A DNA stretch of 64,000 nucleotides. Origin: Paramyrothecium sp. XJ0827. Its lineage: Eukaryota > Ascomycota > Sordariomycetes > Hypocreales > Stachybotryaceae. The notes beneath the pieces were generated by a model. It had not been told where the DNA came from and made no database searches. It saw only the letters and a program-made list of their open reading frames with translations. Each line of letters starts with the position of its first letter. Position 1 is the first letter of the stretch. Positions 23,380 to 37,088 of this stretch are shown piece by piece. The DNA lies in contig JAJFPB010000001.1 of NCBI GenBank assembly GCA_020881915.1, positions 2,728,001-2,792,000 on the forward strand, given 5' to 3'. A program made the translations under genes and the position numbers.

Positions 23380-24826
23380 GGAGCCCAGCTCAATTGTACA
23401 TACACGAGCCTGTGGTTTTCTCTCCTCTTCTTTTCCTTTTACCCTTTTTCATATCCTCCTTTCTTTCATTCATGCTTTTCCTCGCATTGCTAGGTATCAC
23501 TGACGGTGGCTTTCACGATGCATCACATGGCAACAGTGCATCAAGGTCTTGGTGGCGCGATTCTTGCTTTTTCATTTTCTTTCTCATGTCTCGGTATTAG
23601 AACAAGCCTGGCGTTTATTCGGTTTGAAGCTGGTCGAGGGGAGGTTTCAGGGAGGGACGAGGCTCATGACACAAACGGAAGCTCGGTCAAAGTACATATA
23701 AAATCAAGGGGGGGAGAGAGGACTTGTCGAAGCCGCAAAGAAATAGCTGCTGCTTGCGTTAAGCATTTGGTCGCTTTTTTTTTTTTTTTTGACGTTCAAT
23801 ACTTCAGTACGGAGAAAAGTAGGATCTTCACGGTGCAACACAAGAGAGGGTTCTGGTCTTTTACGACGGATGGGAAGTTCATAGACGGGTAGCACGATAT
23901 TGAAGGTCATGAATATCATACATCACCAAAGATCTCGTCTTCGGTCATTTTTGCAGTGCCCATAGCGAGCCAAGCGCGGCAGAGGGGCCGAGTTCCATGT
24001 CGTTATCCCTGTCGATTTGACATTTCCGGTATTATTCTTTTCTTTTGTTTTCTCTGTGCAGCGTGCAACATTGGCCGAAACTTGCTCGGAGGTGCCCGAA
24101 CCTCGATCTCCATATATCGGTTCAACCAAAACTAACTGGGACACGTAAGTGTCCTCCAAGCCAGCTTGTGGGATGGCAGCACGAACCTGCTTTTCGCGTG
24201 TGCTGGGCGCCGCGCCCCCCTCCCCCCTCTCCACGAGCCCCTTGTTTTAGGGTGAGACCCGCTCGTGCCACCATTTCCTCTCTTCCTCTCACAGGATCAA
24301 CCGTCTCACCATCTGCTTCAGCTAAGCTGCAAAAGGCGTAGGAGGTCGGCGAAAGCATCGGATCCATTAAGCTTACGTGAAAGGCATTTGTCGCATTCCG
24401 GAACAAGTGGAGAGCGATCAAGTATAATCATAAGCCGAAGCGGAATTTGATTTCCTGTGCCTAATAATGACGTCTGGGACCCTTCAACAAGAGTCTGAAA
24501 TGTGTCCCTTGTAAAATAGAGAACGCTCATAACCACATTATCCAAGTGGAGCTGTTCTTTCCCTCTCTAATACATGTTCGCTACTCCTTATAAGAAATCT
24601 GCGCAGTGCTATGATCATTTTGATACAGCGATCCTCCAAGCGAAGGATCTTGAATGAACACATGCGCCTTTATCAGTAATTGACATGTTTGCTCCCATAC
24701 GCCTCCCAGCAATGCAGGCGTGTGAAACGCCATGCGCTCTATCTTGGTTGAGGCGCATGTGAGACGGATGTCTCGACTGTGGGTCTTTATGCTTAAAAGC
24801 CCTCGAAAAGCGTAAACGCTTTAGTT
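23380..24826. other. Convergent intergenic region
   Basis: 1.45 kb between the kinase stop (plus) and the NoxA stop (minus). Early part is T-rich (23400-23590), consistent with a 3' UTR; a poly-T run lies at about 23777-23790. No gene supported. Confidence 0.45.
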
Positions 24827-26617
24827 CTAGAAATGCTCTTTCCAGAAACGGAAGTTGACCTCCCTCGTATCCGCAGCCTTGCATGCACCCTTGATATCGC
24901 GAGCTAGGAGATGCTATGTTAGTGAAATCGCACGTGGTGAGAAAGAGGCTGTTAAACGTACCTGCTCCTGAGGGACCGCAGAAATATACACCAACAGTGG
25001 TCCTCATGCTGCCTTCAAGGCCATTGAGGTAGGTGCGGTCGAGGATACCGTCACGCATGGTGGTAAAGAGGCGCTTGAAGTCAGGGCGACCAAAGTTGGT
25101 TCGCGACTTGAGCTCCGTCAGAGGATCCATCTCAGCACCAACGCTATTCAGGACAATGTTTTGGGTGGTGTCCATGTCAAGTTTCTGTGTCAGATAGGTG
25201 TGAATCTTCAAGAATTCGACGCCGGAGCTGCCAGGGACGCGGGCAGCCTCGTTGGACTGCTCCTCCAGTGATGAGAGCAGCGTCTGGAACCACTCAAAAG
25301 ATCCCGTATCCTTGCAAACCCAGATAAACTCAACACGTCGCAGACGTCGAGGCGGGTTTGGTGAGTTGCGCAAATGCCAAATGTTCTTGAGAATGGAGGC
25401 CCAAGGAGTGACGCCGATACCAGTACCGATGAGCACTGCAATCTCGTTTTCAAACACATCTTCTGCAGGCGCACCGTAGGGTCCATCGATACGCAGACCT
25501 GGCATCTGCTGGCCATTCTGTAGAGCAACTTCGTACATGCCCATTGGGTCAACGCCGTCGTAAAGTTTGGCCTGAGCGGCACCAGCACCAAGCGCATCGC
25601 CCAGAGCACGGGTGAAATCACCGACCTGGCGGACATGGACTGAAACATAAGGATCGAAAGGGCAAGAAGTGATAGTAAATGGGTGCCACTGATACTTGGA
25701 GATGGAGGGCACCTGCAGGAAGAGCCACTGACCAGCCTTGTACTTGAAGGAAGGCTTGTTGAACTGGATCTCGACGACATCGTATGGATGACGCACCACG
25801 CGAGTGATCTTGGTTTCGCGGCGGGCGCGCACCTCACGCCAGAGACGTTCAATCAGATAGAAACCTCCCGTCCACAGCTCCCACCGCCAGCCAAGATAGC
25901 CGATGCAGTGATCCCAGTAGTCCTTACCGGCAAAGGGCGAAAATCCTTCGGCGGTGTCACGTACGAAACATCCGACAGTGTGGGTGTAAAGCGCAAGGAA
26001 GAAGGGAATGAAGAGATGGTGCGTGTACCAGAAGGTTTCGAAGGACTGTTGGCGAATGCGCGCGTGAGCAGAGGTGTACATGAGGAGCATGCAGAGAAGC
26101 ATGACGTGCCCGGTAATACCACCCGCCTGAGCGTAATGGATTTGAAGGGCGCTGACAGGACGGATTTGCGTCTGCTCGACGTTGTAGAAGTTGACGTAAT
26201 GAGCCGATGTGTGGCAGATGGTGAAGAAGAGCATTGCGTAAGCGATTTGACGATGCATCCAAAGGTTCTCATCCAAGGGAAGGAAGCGCAGCTTGGGTCG
26301 AATGAAGCGCATGATGGTGCGGCAGACGGGTAGTAGAATGAGCATGCCGTCGACGCTAAGAACCAAACCAGCACCTCGTGAGATCCAAACGGAGTACTGT
26401 AGGGTGTTCAGACCCGCCAGGCGTATATCTGCGGCTTGCTTCCACCTAGAAAGAAGTCAGTATTCAATGGCCGACGCAGCACAGTACCCGTTCCAAAAAC
26501 TGACCAGCCGTAGGCGAATATGCCCCAGTGAAATCCCCAGAAAAGAATGTGGAACATCAACTTCTGGGGTTTGAACTGCTTGACGAGAAGCTCGCCATAT
26601 CCGAGTTGTGCGCCCAT
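24827..26617 (-). CDS. noxA: NADPH oxidase NoxA/Nox1 (gp91phox-type)
   Basis: Predicted 557-aa membrane flavocytochrome that moves electrons from NADPH through FAD and two hemes to oxygen, making superoxide. In filamentous ascomycetes NoxA governs sexual development, hyphal fusion and infection structures. Three exons: 26617-26505, 26445-24962 and 24903-24827; introns of 59 and 58 nt. The N-terminus (MGAQLGYGELLVKQF) and first membrane helix (FHILFWGFHWGIFAYGW) match the Nox1/A class; there is no EF-hand or long N-terminal extension as in NoxC or NoxB types. Heme-ligand His residues lie in HRQIAYAMLFFTICHTSAH and FWYTHHLFIPFF. FAD motif is HPFTITS; the NADPH motifs are GTGIGVTPW and the cysteine block YFCGPSGA, which is continued after intron 2 by RDIKGACKAA. 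The C-terminal EHF ending is the usual Nox terminus. Confidence 0.96.
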
Positions 26618-29600
26618 CTTGACGATTCGTGGAATAACAATTAAATGTCGGCCTGCGACAAAGTAGGAACTGATCGAAGGCACACGAACTCAACCTCCAG
26701 TGCCGCTGCTCGTGGCGGGTTGATATTGCCGTAGGACGCAGGACCTGGCCTTCGACTGTATCGCTCCGGAGTGGGCGTCCGTATTAGATAAATATGTAAA
26801 GTATTCCCGTTCAAAGTACCAATGTCACTCAAGCGTCCAAGTCGTAGAGAATGCGTCCAAACAATCGTGACAAAGTTAAAATGAACAATAGGTTGGAAAA
26901 GAATGATCTGAGCCAGCAGTTGTGGAAGGGAAGAAAGGAAGGACGGCGCCGCACAAGAAAACGAGGCCGGCTCTAGTACCTCGCCTAGCGATTGTAAAAG
27001 GCAGTGGGAGGGATAGAGAAGAAGCGAGGAGGACGAGGGCCAGGAGTGGCGGGCGAGGTGCTGATAAAAAGGAGCGTCGATTTCAAGATCGACGGCGTTG
27101 AAGCGCTGAAGTGGTGCGAACGCACAGCGTCTGGGCTTCCGAACGCCTCGAGACCCTGAGCATGCAACCCTGTTCCCTGTTCTCCAAGCAAGCGGACCGG
27201 GTGGGCTTTCCTGGTCGGGACTAGGAGACGAGACAAAACGATCAGACGTAAGCGGGTTCGCGGCAACGATGTGTCACGATGGCTCTGGTGGTAGTCTGTT
27301 TTCAAGTAAAGCCGCAAAGTCTGGTGATTGCCCGTCTGGTTTCGAGCAGTGCGTGGAGAGGGAGAGGGGCAGGGGAAGGGCAAGATGCGACGTCAAGTGT
27401 GCGAGGCGTCCTCTCGGCTGGACGTGCGCCGTTGGCTGGCGTTTCGGCGGCGACAGGGGAGGGGCCTGTTCGCGGGCGGCCGTGGCAGAGGGAAGCGTCA
27501 CGGAATTTTTAAGGTGCGGGAGGGTGAGACGAAGTGTATGAGATGGGCGGAAAAAGAAGAAGGGAAAAGGAAGACATTTTAGGTCCAACACACGAGGAGA
27601 TGGGGTGAGATGAAATTCCTTTTTTTCTCGCGCATTGCGCTCGATTGCTCCTGCCCATGCCATGCCATGTCATGCTCGACTTTTGCATCTCATGTGTCTC
27701 TTGCCGAACGAGACTATTTCCTTGGGCGGCAGCAGCGACCGGCCGTCTGCCCCAGCCACTGGTTGGTTATAAATGGCGACTCCCGATTCGGGTCTTGGCC
27801 AGGCCACGGGCGCTTAACAGGCACAGGTGGATGGACCAACAACAGGCGGCTGCGGGCCTGGGGGTTGCCGCAAGGGTACTAGCGGCCCTGGTCGCCAGCG
27901 TTGCACCCGCGAGGAACCTGAGGAAACCTGAGGACCCGTGAAAGAGAGGCAGGGGGGCCCAGGGGTGACCATGCACTGTGATGGCACTAGTGCTTTTCCC
28001 ATTCTGGCCAGTGTGGCCGCCCCAGGTTTCACACTCCTTGTCCCCTGTCGAGGTCGAGGTCAAGCCAACGACAGCTTCTTCCCAAGAGGAATGTCTCGTC
28101 CCGCTTCTTCAACAACATCGACACCTGACCGTTGGCCCAGGCCAAGCCTCTCCGCTGAGCCATGGCAGACACCGTTTCACAACGTCAGATTGTAACACAC
28201 CTAGGCCGTCACAGCAATCCTCACCATGGCTTAGCTTATTGCTTAGCCTTTCTCATCTGATGCTCCATCATCCCTTGTCCAAGCTTTCTTCTCCTCAACC
28301 CTTGCTCTAGTTCTCGACAAGCTCAATTCTTGGTTCGACCAACATTAGCAAGAAGCCCGTCCGATTCGTGAGTATGGCGGTCCGAGACCGCGAGCTGAGC
28401 TCTTGTTACAACCGTTCGAACCACGCTCTAACCATGTAATCTATAACAAAAACCGCCCGGGCCAAGGTGGGCTCCACATCGGGGGTACTGCTCCCTCGGA
28501 ATCTCGAATGGGGCAGCCCATGTTCACGGTGTTGGTAGGCTTTCCAGGTCAGCCTTTTGTCGATGATCTTTGCCTCCAAGTTCTCCAGGGACCTCCTGTT
28601 TCTCTGCCTCATCGGTCCGCACCGAAATTGCTTCTCGGATGCCCCTTGCAGCTATCCGAACTGTCCGTCCATGCAGTCAGGTAGGCTGTGAAACATGGGT
28701 GGCCATTTCGCACCTTGCATCTTGGGATCTGAGACTATCCAGGGGCGCGGCCATCAAACAAGCCGCTCAGACGTAGCTTGTGTCAAACGACCCCGTGTCC
28801 GTCCCATCGCACAAGTCGATGCTTGGTATGCTTGATCGTCGTAACCATGCTTCAAACCCTTTTCATTAGCCGCAAGCCGTGAGCCAATGTAAATGTAACA
28901 ATCGAACAGGGCTATCTCAATTCGCGATGCGGGCTCGTTCCCCTGCCAAACCGCAGTGTTAGGTTACTTTCCACGAACAAGGCGAGTTCGCGGTATACGG
29001 TCTGCTTGGAATCATTCCAGAGGCCATTTCTATACAATGCTGAATAGGCAATCTTGTGAAGTAAATGGTCAAGTTATTGTCTTTATGTAGAGCTTCCTTG
29101 GCATTGCTTAGATCCTGTAGCTCGTGGACCCACAGCACCCAACTTTGCTGAACTCGATCATCTGAGCGGCAGCCCTCCCTTGTCCTCCTACCGGGCTGTT
29201 TCCAGACCCAAGTGCTTGGATGAGGCAAGCGGCCTGCGTGGGGAATCGTACGACTTTTGCATCGCCTGAGGGAGTACTACACATCCCAATGCAACCAGCA
29301 AACAATGGTCATTATAAAGGTCGTGCCATTCCCAAAATTCGAAAAGACTTCGTCTGGCATTCCGTCGTACGATTAAATCATTCGATCACCCCGGGTTCGC
29401 ATAACGACGACCACGCATCGAGAGCAGGATCTTGTCATGGCACGGAAGCGGGATAGCGGTTACGGAGCTGGACCTGGGACCAATGGACGACCCGAACAAT
29501 GCAATAATGTTGGTGTGAACTCGCTGGTCAACGATGGGGTCGAGATATGGGCACGCGACATGCGAGACAATTGAGTCGGGCATTCGCCTTCGAGCGCGAC

Positions 29601-30720
29601 ACAGTGCAGGCTATCTTCTCTCCGTACCGAATCCGCCGCCGCCCTCCGAGACGTCCGGACCGGGCCCCGCACGGCATAACAAGAGGTGGCAGTACCGGTT
29701 GTGCATGCCCTTCGGTCCTCTTCAGTCCTCCGGAAAATTGCTTCGTACATTACAAAAGGGCAGCCGTTTAATGGCTGAGTAAAACTGGTTGCGCCTTCGT
29801 AACAACACGAACAAGAACGCGGGCTCAACGTGTCAACGGACATGACCGTTAGTAGATTGACCAGGTAAGCCAGGCCGCAACTAAGCTGCTTACACTGCTA
29901 CACATGCATCGTTGCAGGCACCGCACCTGGCACGAGCTCGCCAATTGAGCACGGTTCGATTCCGGCGTTGATGCATCACGAAAGCGGTTGCAATTCAGAG
30001 TGCTGCAATATGACGTCTCCAAACCGCTCTTGCGAAGGGTGCGTGGCGTTACGAGCAATTGGAGCCGGAGTCATAATGATGCGGCGCCGTAAAAGCAAAG
30101 TCAAGGAAATCGTGGAGTCATGGGTAAGGGGAGAGATAAAGAGGCTCAAAAAGAAGCTCCACCCGCAACGGTTTTCATTTATTATTAGTGAGTTAAGGTA
30201 AGGTAAGGTAAGGTAAGGTATTAGGACGAATGCATGACCGTTGTGTTCCTTGAATGACATCCCTGCCACGATGACAAGTGCTAAGCTGTGGATGTCGGCT
30301 TTTCGGCATGACCATCTGTACGCTACCAATGCAAGTCTTTGGGAAACCAGGATTCTATGACGCGGGAACAAGCTTCGCAGGCTGCCAATATGGAGCCTTG
30401 GTCCATTATTATAATTGTCTGGGCATATCCGTACAGTATGTGTGATTTCCTGGGCGAATGCCTAGTTCCAATGCCTTCATGCCACGGCTGTTGATTATGA
30501 CGTAGCTCTTTCCACAGCTTGGTCAAGCTTGCCTTACCTTACGCGGCCCGCACATCACAAGAACCACAAGGAAAATCAAGCTCACTCCTCCAGAACATTC
30601 GGGCTTGCTTGTTGTGGTTCTTAAAAAATTCCTTGGCCCGTCATCCTCGTCGCCCAATGCAACTGCTGTGTGATTTGACATTATTCGTTTCTCATGTTTT
30701 GGAATGAGACTTGAGCCAAC
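26618..30720. other. Large gene-free region between noxA and the Mug190-like gene
   Basis: 4.1 kb between divergently transcribed genes. The first about 1 kb is probably the noxA promoter and leader. Between 27000 and 27600 one strand is purine-rich (GGAGAGG-type). Short unsupported open frames occur throughout. Fragments near 28960-29300 on the minus strand look faintly protein-like but match nothing I know. A (TAAGG)n run lies at 30194-30220. Confidence 0.4.
30194..30220. repeat. TAAGG pentamer microsatellite
   Basis: About five tandem AAGGT/TAAGG units. Similar ACCTT/AAGGT strings recur in other spacers of this window (57640-57715, 59130-59150, 61905-62050). Confidence 0.85.
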
Positions 30721-33700
30721 ATGTCCGGCAAAGACGATGTAGACGAGAAGCGCCGCCATGAGCGCCCTTACAGCGCCAAGCACCCCATCCCCACCATTTC
30801 TAGATACCGGAGCGAGAAGGCTGCGCGCCAGGAGAATGCCATCGACCAGACGGATGATGGCGCCAGCTTCGAGGCCAACGGCTACTTGCCCTCTCGCCGC
30901 TCGCCCAGGCCTGCCGACGGAGAGGAGGCAACCGATGACGGGAAGGGCGAGACGGGTGGCGATAACCAACAGGATGGGGGCGGACAGCCGCTCACGGACA
31001 CCTCCCAGGTTGATGACACGAGCAATCTAGACCCGAAGAAACGGGTCAAGGAGATGAAGAACAGAAAGAAGGAGAGGGCTGACCGCGAAGTGACCGACCC
31101 CGTCACTCACCTCCCTGTGAAAATCCACGACTTCACTGATGAGGCTCTCGAGGAAGTCGACTTTAACGACCAGCTCTATGGGCCCAACGACCGGACCGCA
31201 ACCGGTCTCAGTGGCAAGAGCAAGTCGGATGATCAATTGCAGCTCGAGAAGAAGCAGCTTCAGGATGACCATACTTTCCTCGCGAATCGCTTTCCGCCGC
31301 CAGACTTTGATGTCTTGAGAGGCGAGCTCGCCACCATCAGCCAACGCGGAATCACAGCCGGTCTCGTCGCGACTGCTATTGTACTAGGCGTATCCTTTGG
31401 TCTAGACAAGTGGATGCGAAACGCCAACCACCGCGTCAGCTTAGCTGGTGTTCCCGTCTGGGTAATGCTGGCGGCGCTGAGCAGCGTTGCAATCTGGGGT
31501 ATTATTCAGCTAGTCAGAGGCTGGATAGCAACCAAGGTCAACAATGTCTTCCAGGATGAGATCTGGGACGCCCAACGACAGCAAATCATTGAAGCCGCCG
31601 ACAAGCATGAGCCCGAGACAACGGCCTGGTTGAATTCCTTGCTCGGTGCAGTGTGGCCGCTCGTGAACCCCGATCTCTTCTCGAGCCTTGCCGACATGCT
31701 GGAAGATGTCATGCAAGCATCAATCCCTGGCTTTATCAAGATGGTCAGTGTTGATGATGTAGGTCAGGGTAGCGAGGCCGTTAGAATCCTGGGCGTTCGA
31801 TGGCTGCCAACCGGTGCCGCGACCTCGTCAGTCACAGAAGACGGAAAGCTCATCGACGGGCAAGATGACTCTGGGCCTGATGGCACCACCAAAGGAGACG
31901 AGGCTCAAAATGAAGACCAAGGGGACGAGAGCGACGGCGCCCAAAAGATCGCCGCAAATAGCATGGAAGCGGAGGAGGGGGATTTTGTCAACATGGAAGT
32001 CGCTTTTGCGTATCGGACACGTTCAAGCTCAAAGTCGCTCAAAGAACGCACAAAAGACATGCATCTATACATCGCATTCTATCTCATGGGCAGTATCAAA
32101 TTCCCCGTGTGGGTGGATCTGCAAGGTCTCGTTGGAACCATGAGAATGCGGCTCCAGCTGACGCCCGACCCTCCGTTCTTTGGTCTGTGTACTTTGACCT
32201 TCCTCGGTCAGCCAAAGGTCGACATAAAATGCACGCCACTCAGCAAGCACGGTCTGAACATCATGGACCTGCCATTCATTAGCAAATTCGTGCAGTCATC
32301 GGTCGACGCAGCAATGTCCGAATATGTCGCCCCGAAAAGCCTCACCCTCGATCTCAAGGACATGCTGGCCGGTGATGACTTCAAGAAGGATACAACCGCA
32401 AAGGGCGTGCTTATGATCAACATCAAACGCGGGTACGAATTCAAGATCGCCGACACGGGAATACCACTAATCAAGGATGGTAATTCGGATCCCTATGTCT
32501 CCGTGGGTTGGGCCAAGTTTGGCAAGGTCCTCTGGAGCACGAGGGTCATGGATGGTGAGATGGAGCCTTACTGGGACGAGACCGTCTTCGTTCTTGTGAC
32601 GCCCGAGGAATTGGATATCGACGAAAGGCTGCGAGTGCAGCTCTGGGACTCGGATCGATTTACTGCTGACGACGATCTTGGCCGCATCGAGCTCAGCTTA
32701 AAGGACCTCATGAAGAACGAGGAGTCGAATGGCAAGATGTGGCATCGAAATGACGGCTTCAGAGCTCTCAAAGCAGGTGATAATATGCCCGGAAGACTCG
32801 AGTGGAGCGTCGGGTATTATTCAAAGACTCGCCTTCAACAATGTCAGTTTGAAAAACAGACGTACGACCCCAAAATCCGATCATTTGAGCAATTGCGCGA
32901 AAAGGTCAACGAAACAACAGAGCGCAAGCTACGAGAGTCGATGATTAAAGAGGAGCGCAACGAGAGCGACAAAAACGAGTTGGAACAGCAAAGGGCCCAA
33001 GAAATGAAATCTGAGGAAGATGCTATGATGATTTCAGCACCTCCCCCAGACGGGTACCCCAGCGGCATATTTAGCCTGCAAATCCACAACATCGTTGGCC
33101 TTGAGCTCGCGCGCCTTAACAAGCAAGGTGCAGAGAAGGATGCGGAGGCGAGTGATGAGGAGGAGACGGGGGACGGCCTCCCGAGCGCCTACTGCACCGT
33201 CATCGTCAATCACCGAAAAACGTTCAAGACGAGAACAAAACCACAGAACTCCAAACCTTTTTACAATGCCGGCTGTGAGCGTTTTATCCGGGATTGGCGC
33301 GACTGCGAAGTTTTTGTCAGTGTGAGAGATGCTCGACTACACGAAGACGACGCATTACTTGGCATGGTTCACTTGCCCCTACATGAGTTGTTCAAGGAAA
33401 GATCCCAGGTCATGCAATACTATCCGCTCACCGGTGGTGTCGGCTACGGCAGGATCAGATTGTCAATGGTTTGGCGCAGCGTCCAACTTCAGGCACCTCC
33501 TAACCTACTTGGCTGGGACCTAGGAACTCTGGAGATTCAACCCACGATTACGAGCTTAGAATGCCCTGACGATCTCAAATCCGCCAAATTGAAATTGAAG
33601 ACAAACATTAGCTCCGGCAAGATGTATTCCGGTGACGAGAAGGGGGTGTGGCGGACAAAGAAGGATCAAAACCTCCGACTTGCAGTGCAGAAGCGCTACG

Positions 33701-34446
33701 CCAGCTGCTTGTCGATAGCCTTTAAACTCAAGAGTGCTTTCAAGGATGATGTCCGAGCCTTCAGCACTCTGTGGCTCAAAGATATACCAGATGAAGAAGA
33801 ACAAGAGCTTGAACTACCGATATGGAAGGGTGATTACGAAAGGGCTAGATCAAATTGTTTGACGGAAGCCGGAGAGCGGGTAGGAACAATCAAACTAAAG
33901 GCCACATTCTGGGCTGGAATGGTATGTTGTCCAGTACCCAATTTTGATCCGAAGCGAGAGGCTAACATCGGGTTGTAGGGAGGTGCTCATTCTCGCTGGG
34001 CCAACGGTAATCAGCATCTCAAGGACATTGTCGAAGTCATAGACACTGCCCGGGACAACTTGGATCAAGACAAGATGCAGAAGAAAGCCGGAATAGTGGA
34101 CGAGGAAGATACAAGCGACAGCGATATGTCCAACAGCGACGATGATGACGTCGACGGAGGGGATAAGGATAGTCTCCCCGACGGAAGTACTGGAAACAAG
34201 CAAGGCCCAATCGACCAGATCCGAGACTACAAGCGGCGCGACAAGACCTTGCATAGACAGCACCGTGGCGTCATGCAATGGAAGGTAAGACAGCCCTAAC
34301 AGACGGTTGCAGGCCAACAAACTAAATGTTCGCAGATCCCTCGTACTGCCAAATGGATGAAGAACAAGGTCAGCGAAATGGAGGATCGCGTGACCAGTGT
34401 CTTCGAACACCGCGGGAAGGGTGGAGGAATTGAGACGGAGGCTTAG
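30721..34446 (+). CDS. mug190: Mug190-like SMP/C2-domain membrane protein (tricalbin/extended-synaptotagmin type)
   Basis: Predicted 1205-aa protein of the ER membrane-contact-site family that moves lipids through an SMP domain and docks via Ca2+/lipid-binding C2 domains. Three exons: 30721-33921, 33979-34284 and 34336-34446; introns 57 and 51 nt. Order of parts: acidic and basic disordered N-terminus, two hydrophobic hairpin segments at about residues 211-228 and 240-270, an SMP region at about 295-550 interrupted by an acidic linker (372-425), a first C2 domain from about 561 with Asp ligands in DGNSDPYV and DSDRFTADDDLG, a charged coiled linker (735-775) and a second, less acidic C2 from about 790. 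The tail is acidic, then basic. It resembles S. pombe Mug190 rather than the three-C2 tricalbins. The gene name is by domain resemblance. Confidence 0.88.
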
Positions 34447-35531
34447 TGTTGACCACAGATTCCGGTGTCTCCGCACTGATAGATAGCGCTGGATGCGATT
34501 GCAGTGTTGATGGGCTCTCCTTGGAACATGTCTGCGTGATAGGCCTTCAAATAATACAAAACAATCTTTGTATTATTGACAGGAACAATTACTGTGGTTC
34601 GTGTGACGCGCAAAACTTTCAAGGACAGCTTGACGGCGAGGCTCCTGAAAGCCACTCGTTCCTGAAGAATACTTCGACAAATTTGCATTTACAAACAACG
34701 ATCCGTTTGAGGTCCCTGGGCTAGCGCATCAAATTGTTTTCTCTTTCCATGGTTGAGAGAGGAGTGCCGGATACAACCATGAATGTGTTGTCTGACTGAG
34801 CTATAGGTTAGGACCGATGTGCTGGCACGTTTTCGAGGAGGCGCCTGGATGAGGCCCCCCGTTTCCCCGGAAAACACTAATCTAACTGCTTCAGGGTATC
34901 TTCACAGGGGAAGCTCGCGGGTGCCGGGCGCTAAAACGGCCCTTGGTTCTAGCGAGATTTCCCACCCAAGAAAATTTCCCAGGTCACCGGATCACCCCCT
35001 AAGGCCGTGGGGGTAGCAGTGCTCTGGATGGGGAGCGCCATTCAGGGGACTCAGCCAGCCTCTTCACAAGTGCAGCCACTCATTACTCAGTGATCACCAC
35101 GAGTCGGCTCTTTGTCACAGTTTTCTTTTTATCTTTCACCTGACTCAATCATCAAATACAAACTGTTGATCCAGTACCGTACAGTACCGTATCCAAAGCC
35201 GTTCTTTTTAAAAATAAAACTAAATTATTTCTCCCCTTCTTGAGTTGGTCGGGCACGGTCTCCAATCTTCCCCATTCGAAACCTTTGCATCTTTTCGAAA
35301 TGTCGGTGCTCTCTCTCCTCCAATAGTGGATTCACGTTACCTTATCGGACTCGGGGTTGACATCACACAGCTGAAGCCGCCTCCTCGATAAGCGCGGCGA
35401 TCTTTTTAACTTTGCGCCTTTGAAACCGGCAAACGAAACGGTTCCTCGATTTCTTTCTCGTGTCCAATTGGAGCAACCGAAAGGCAATCTCTCGAGTTTT
35501 ACCTTTCCCGACACCCCAATCGCCGCACACC
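34447..35531. other. Intergenic region
   Basis: 1.09 kb between the Mug190-like gene and SYM1, same strand. The last 350 bp is rich in T and C and should hold the SYM1 promoter and leader. A duplicated CAGTACCGTA string at 35171-35190 is the only local repeat seen. Confidence 0.45.
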
Positions 35532-36193
35532 ATGGTTGCCTTCCTGCGCTGGTAAGTCCTCAGCTACAAGTCTCAGATTCGCTGCACGCCGCGTGCTGAC
35601 CACACTCTCTCTTCAAGGTACAACGCCCGCCTGGCTGCTCGTCCGTTGCTGACCCAGAGCGTGACGACGGCCATTCTCTTTGCAACTGGTGACATTACTG
35701 CTCAGCAGCTCGTTCAGAAGAGGGGAATCAAGGGCCATGACCTGACCCGCACGGGAAGAATGGCCCTGTACGGTGGCTGTGAGTCGTCCCTGGCACCATT
35801 GCTTGCGTGAACGACAGTTTCCGCGATGCTAATGTCGTTGACTGCTCAGTCGTCTTTGGTCCCGTGGCTACTACGTGGTTCGGCTTCCTTGCCCGCAACG
35901 TCACTTTCAGGAACAAGCGCGTCGAGACGCTCGCTCGCGTCGCCTGCGACCAGGGCCTCTTTGCGCCTGTCATGATCGGCGTGTTCCTGAGCAGCATGGC
36001 CAAGATGGAGGGCGCCAGCGCCAAGCAGCGACTCGAGAAGACCTGGTGGTCTGCGCTCAAGACCAACTGGATGATCTGGCCGTTTGTTCAGTTTGTCAAC
36101 TTCACCTACGTCCCTCTGCCGCACCGTGTTCTCTTCGCCAACGTCATCTCCATCGGCTGGAACAGCTACCTCAGCTGGGTGAACAGCCAGTAG
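35532..36193 (+). CDS. SYM1: Mpv17/PMP22 family protein Sym1
   Basis: Predicted 174-aa inner mitochondrial membrane protein of the Mpv17/PMP22 family; in yeast Sym1 is a stress-related channel-like protein. Three exons: 35532-35551, 35618-35778 and 35850-36193; introns 66 and 71 nt. The first exon codes for only MVAFLRW with its last codon split. The family start [20 protein letters not shown], the GDITAQQ motif, [11 protein letters not shown], the helix [17 protein letters not shown] and the C-terminal signature [20 protein letters not shown] are all present, ending in [11 protein letters not shown]. Length and termini agree with yeast and animal members. Confidence 0.96.
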
Positions 36194-37088
36194 ACGCTCC
36201 GAAGGGGAGAACCTTCATTTGCGGCGACCCCCCTGTACATTTTTGGGGATTCCTTTGGCAACTTGACTTTTGAGGTGCGCATGGCGCCCGAATCTTCTAG
36301 ACATAGAAACGATAATTCGAGGTTTAAAGCCACCAGCCAGGCTTCGATGCTTGGGACGGGTGGTTCGTTGGGATTGAGTTGAGATAGACCATTGCCAGCC
36401 CTTTTAGATCTGCTTGGAATTTCATAGACTGCGCCATGCTGAGAAAAAAATACACCAGAGTACATGTCTTTTTCTCTTTTGAAGTTTACGAGCCTGTCCC
36501 AAACCATCAATGAAATAATGCGTGTGAGATTAGCAGAAGACACGACGGAGCACCGCCGTTGGCTTGAAACGCAAGTGACCATTTCAGGTCACCTGTGTTC
36601 ATGTGAGGCACACGTTCCTTGCTGAAGTTACTACAATAGGTACCTAACTCATTCAGGGAAGCGCAATAGTGACCTAGTTTTCCTCTATAAGCGCGGTCAC
36701 GGCTTCATCTCCCAAAAATCATGCCTTGGAGTAATAGTTGGCGGTTGAAAGCGATTCGCAGTTCCTAGCTAAAGCTCTCGAGGCATTGCCTCTGGGGTAC
36801 CTCTTCAGGGACAAAGTTTGTGGTACCTGGGCCACAAATTACCTTACAGGAGGTGGATGGCGAAGTGCGGTACCTCTGTTCCAGTTTCGGCCTCAGGCCA
36901 CAACAGCCGCCCAGTTAGCGCCTTGTTTGTGCCGGGCCTTGCAGTTTGCCGACATGCGGCCAAATCCGGGTTTTGACTGAGAACTCCGACATCATCAGGA
37001 TTCAGCCTGACCCTCAAAACCACCCTCACCACCCCCTTTCCACTCGCCTTTCTGGCACCTGCTGCTCGTCTGCACTCCGGGCGACATC
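36194..37088. other. Intergenic region
   Basis: 0.9 kb between SYM1 and the mS38 gene, same strand. Contains several GGTACC palindromes (about 36640, 36799, 36824, 36869) but no gene. Confidence 0.45.

Noticed and set aside
28959..29305. Weakly protein-like minus-strand frames (for example WVHELQDLSNAKEALHKDNN)
   Set aside because: Too short, in different frames, and no family recognised; not enough to call a gene or pseudogene.
29940..29960. GGTTCGATTCC, resembling a tRNA T-loop
   Set aside because: The flanking bases form only 3 of 5 T-stem pairs and no acceptor, D or anticodon arms could be drawn.
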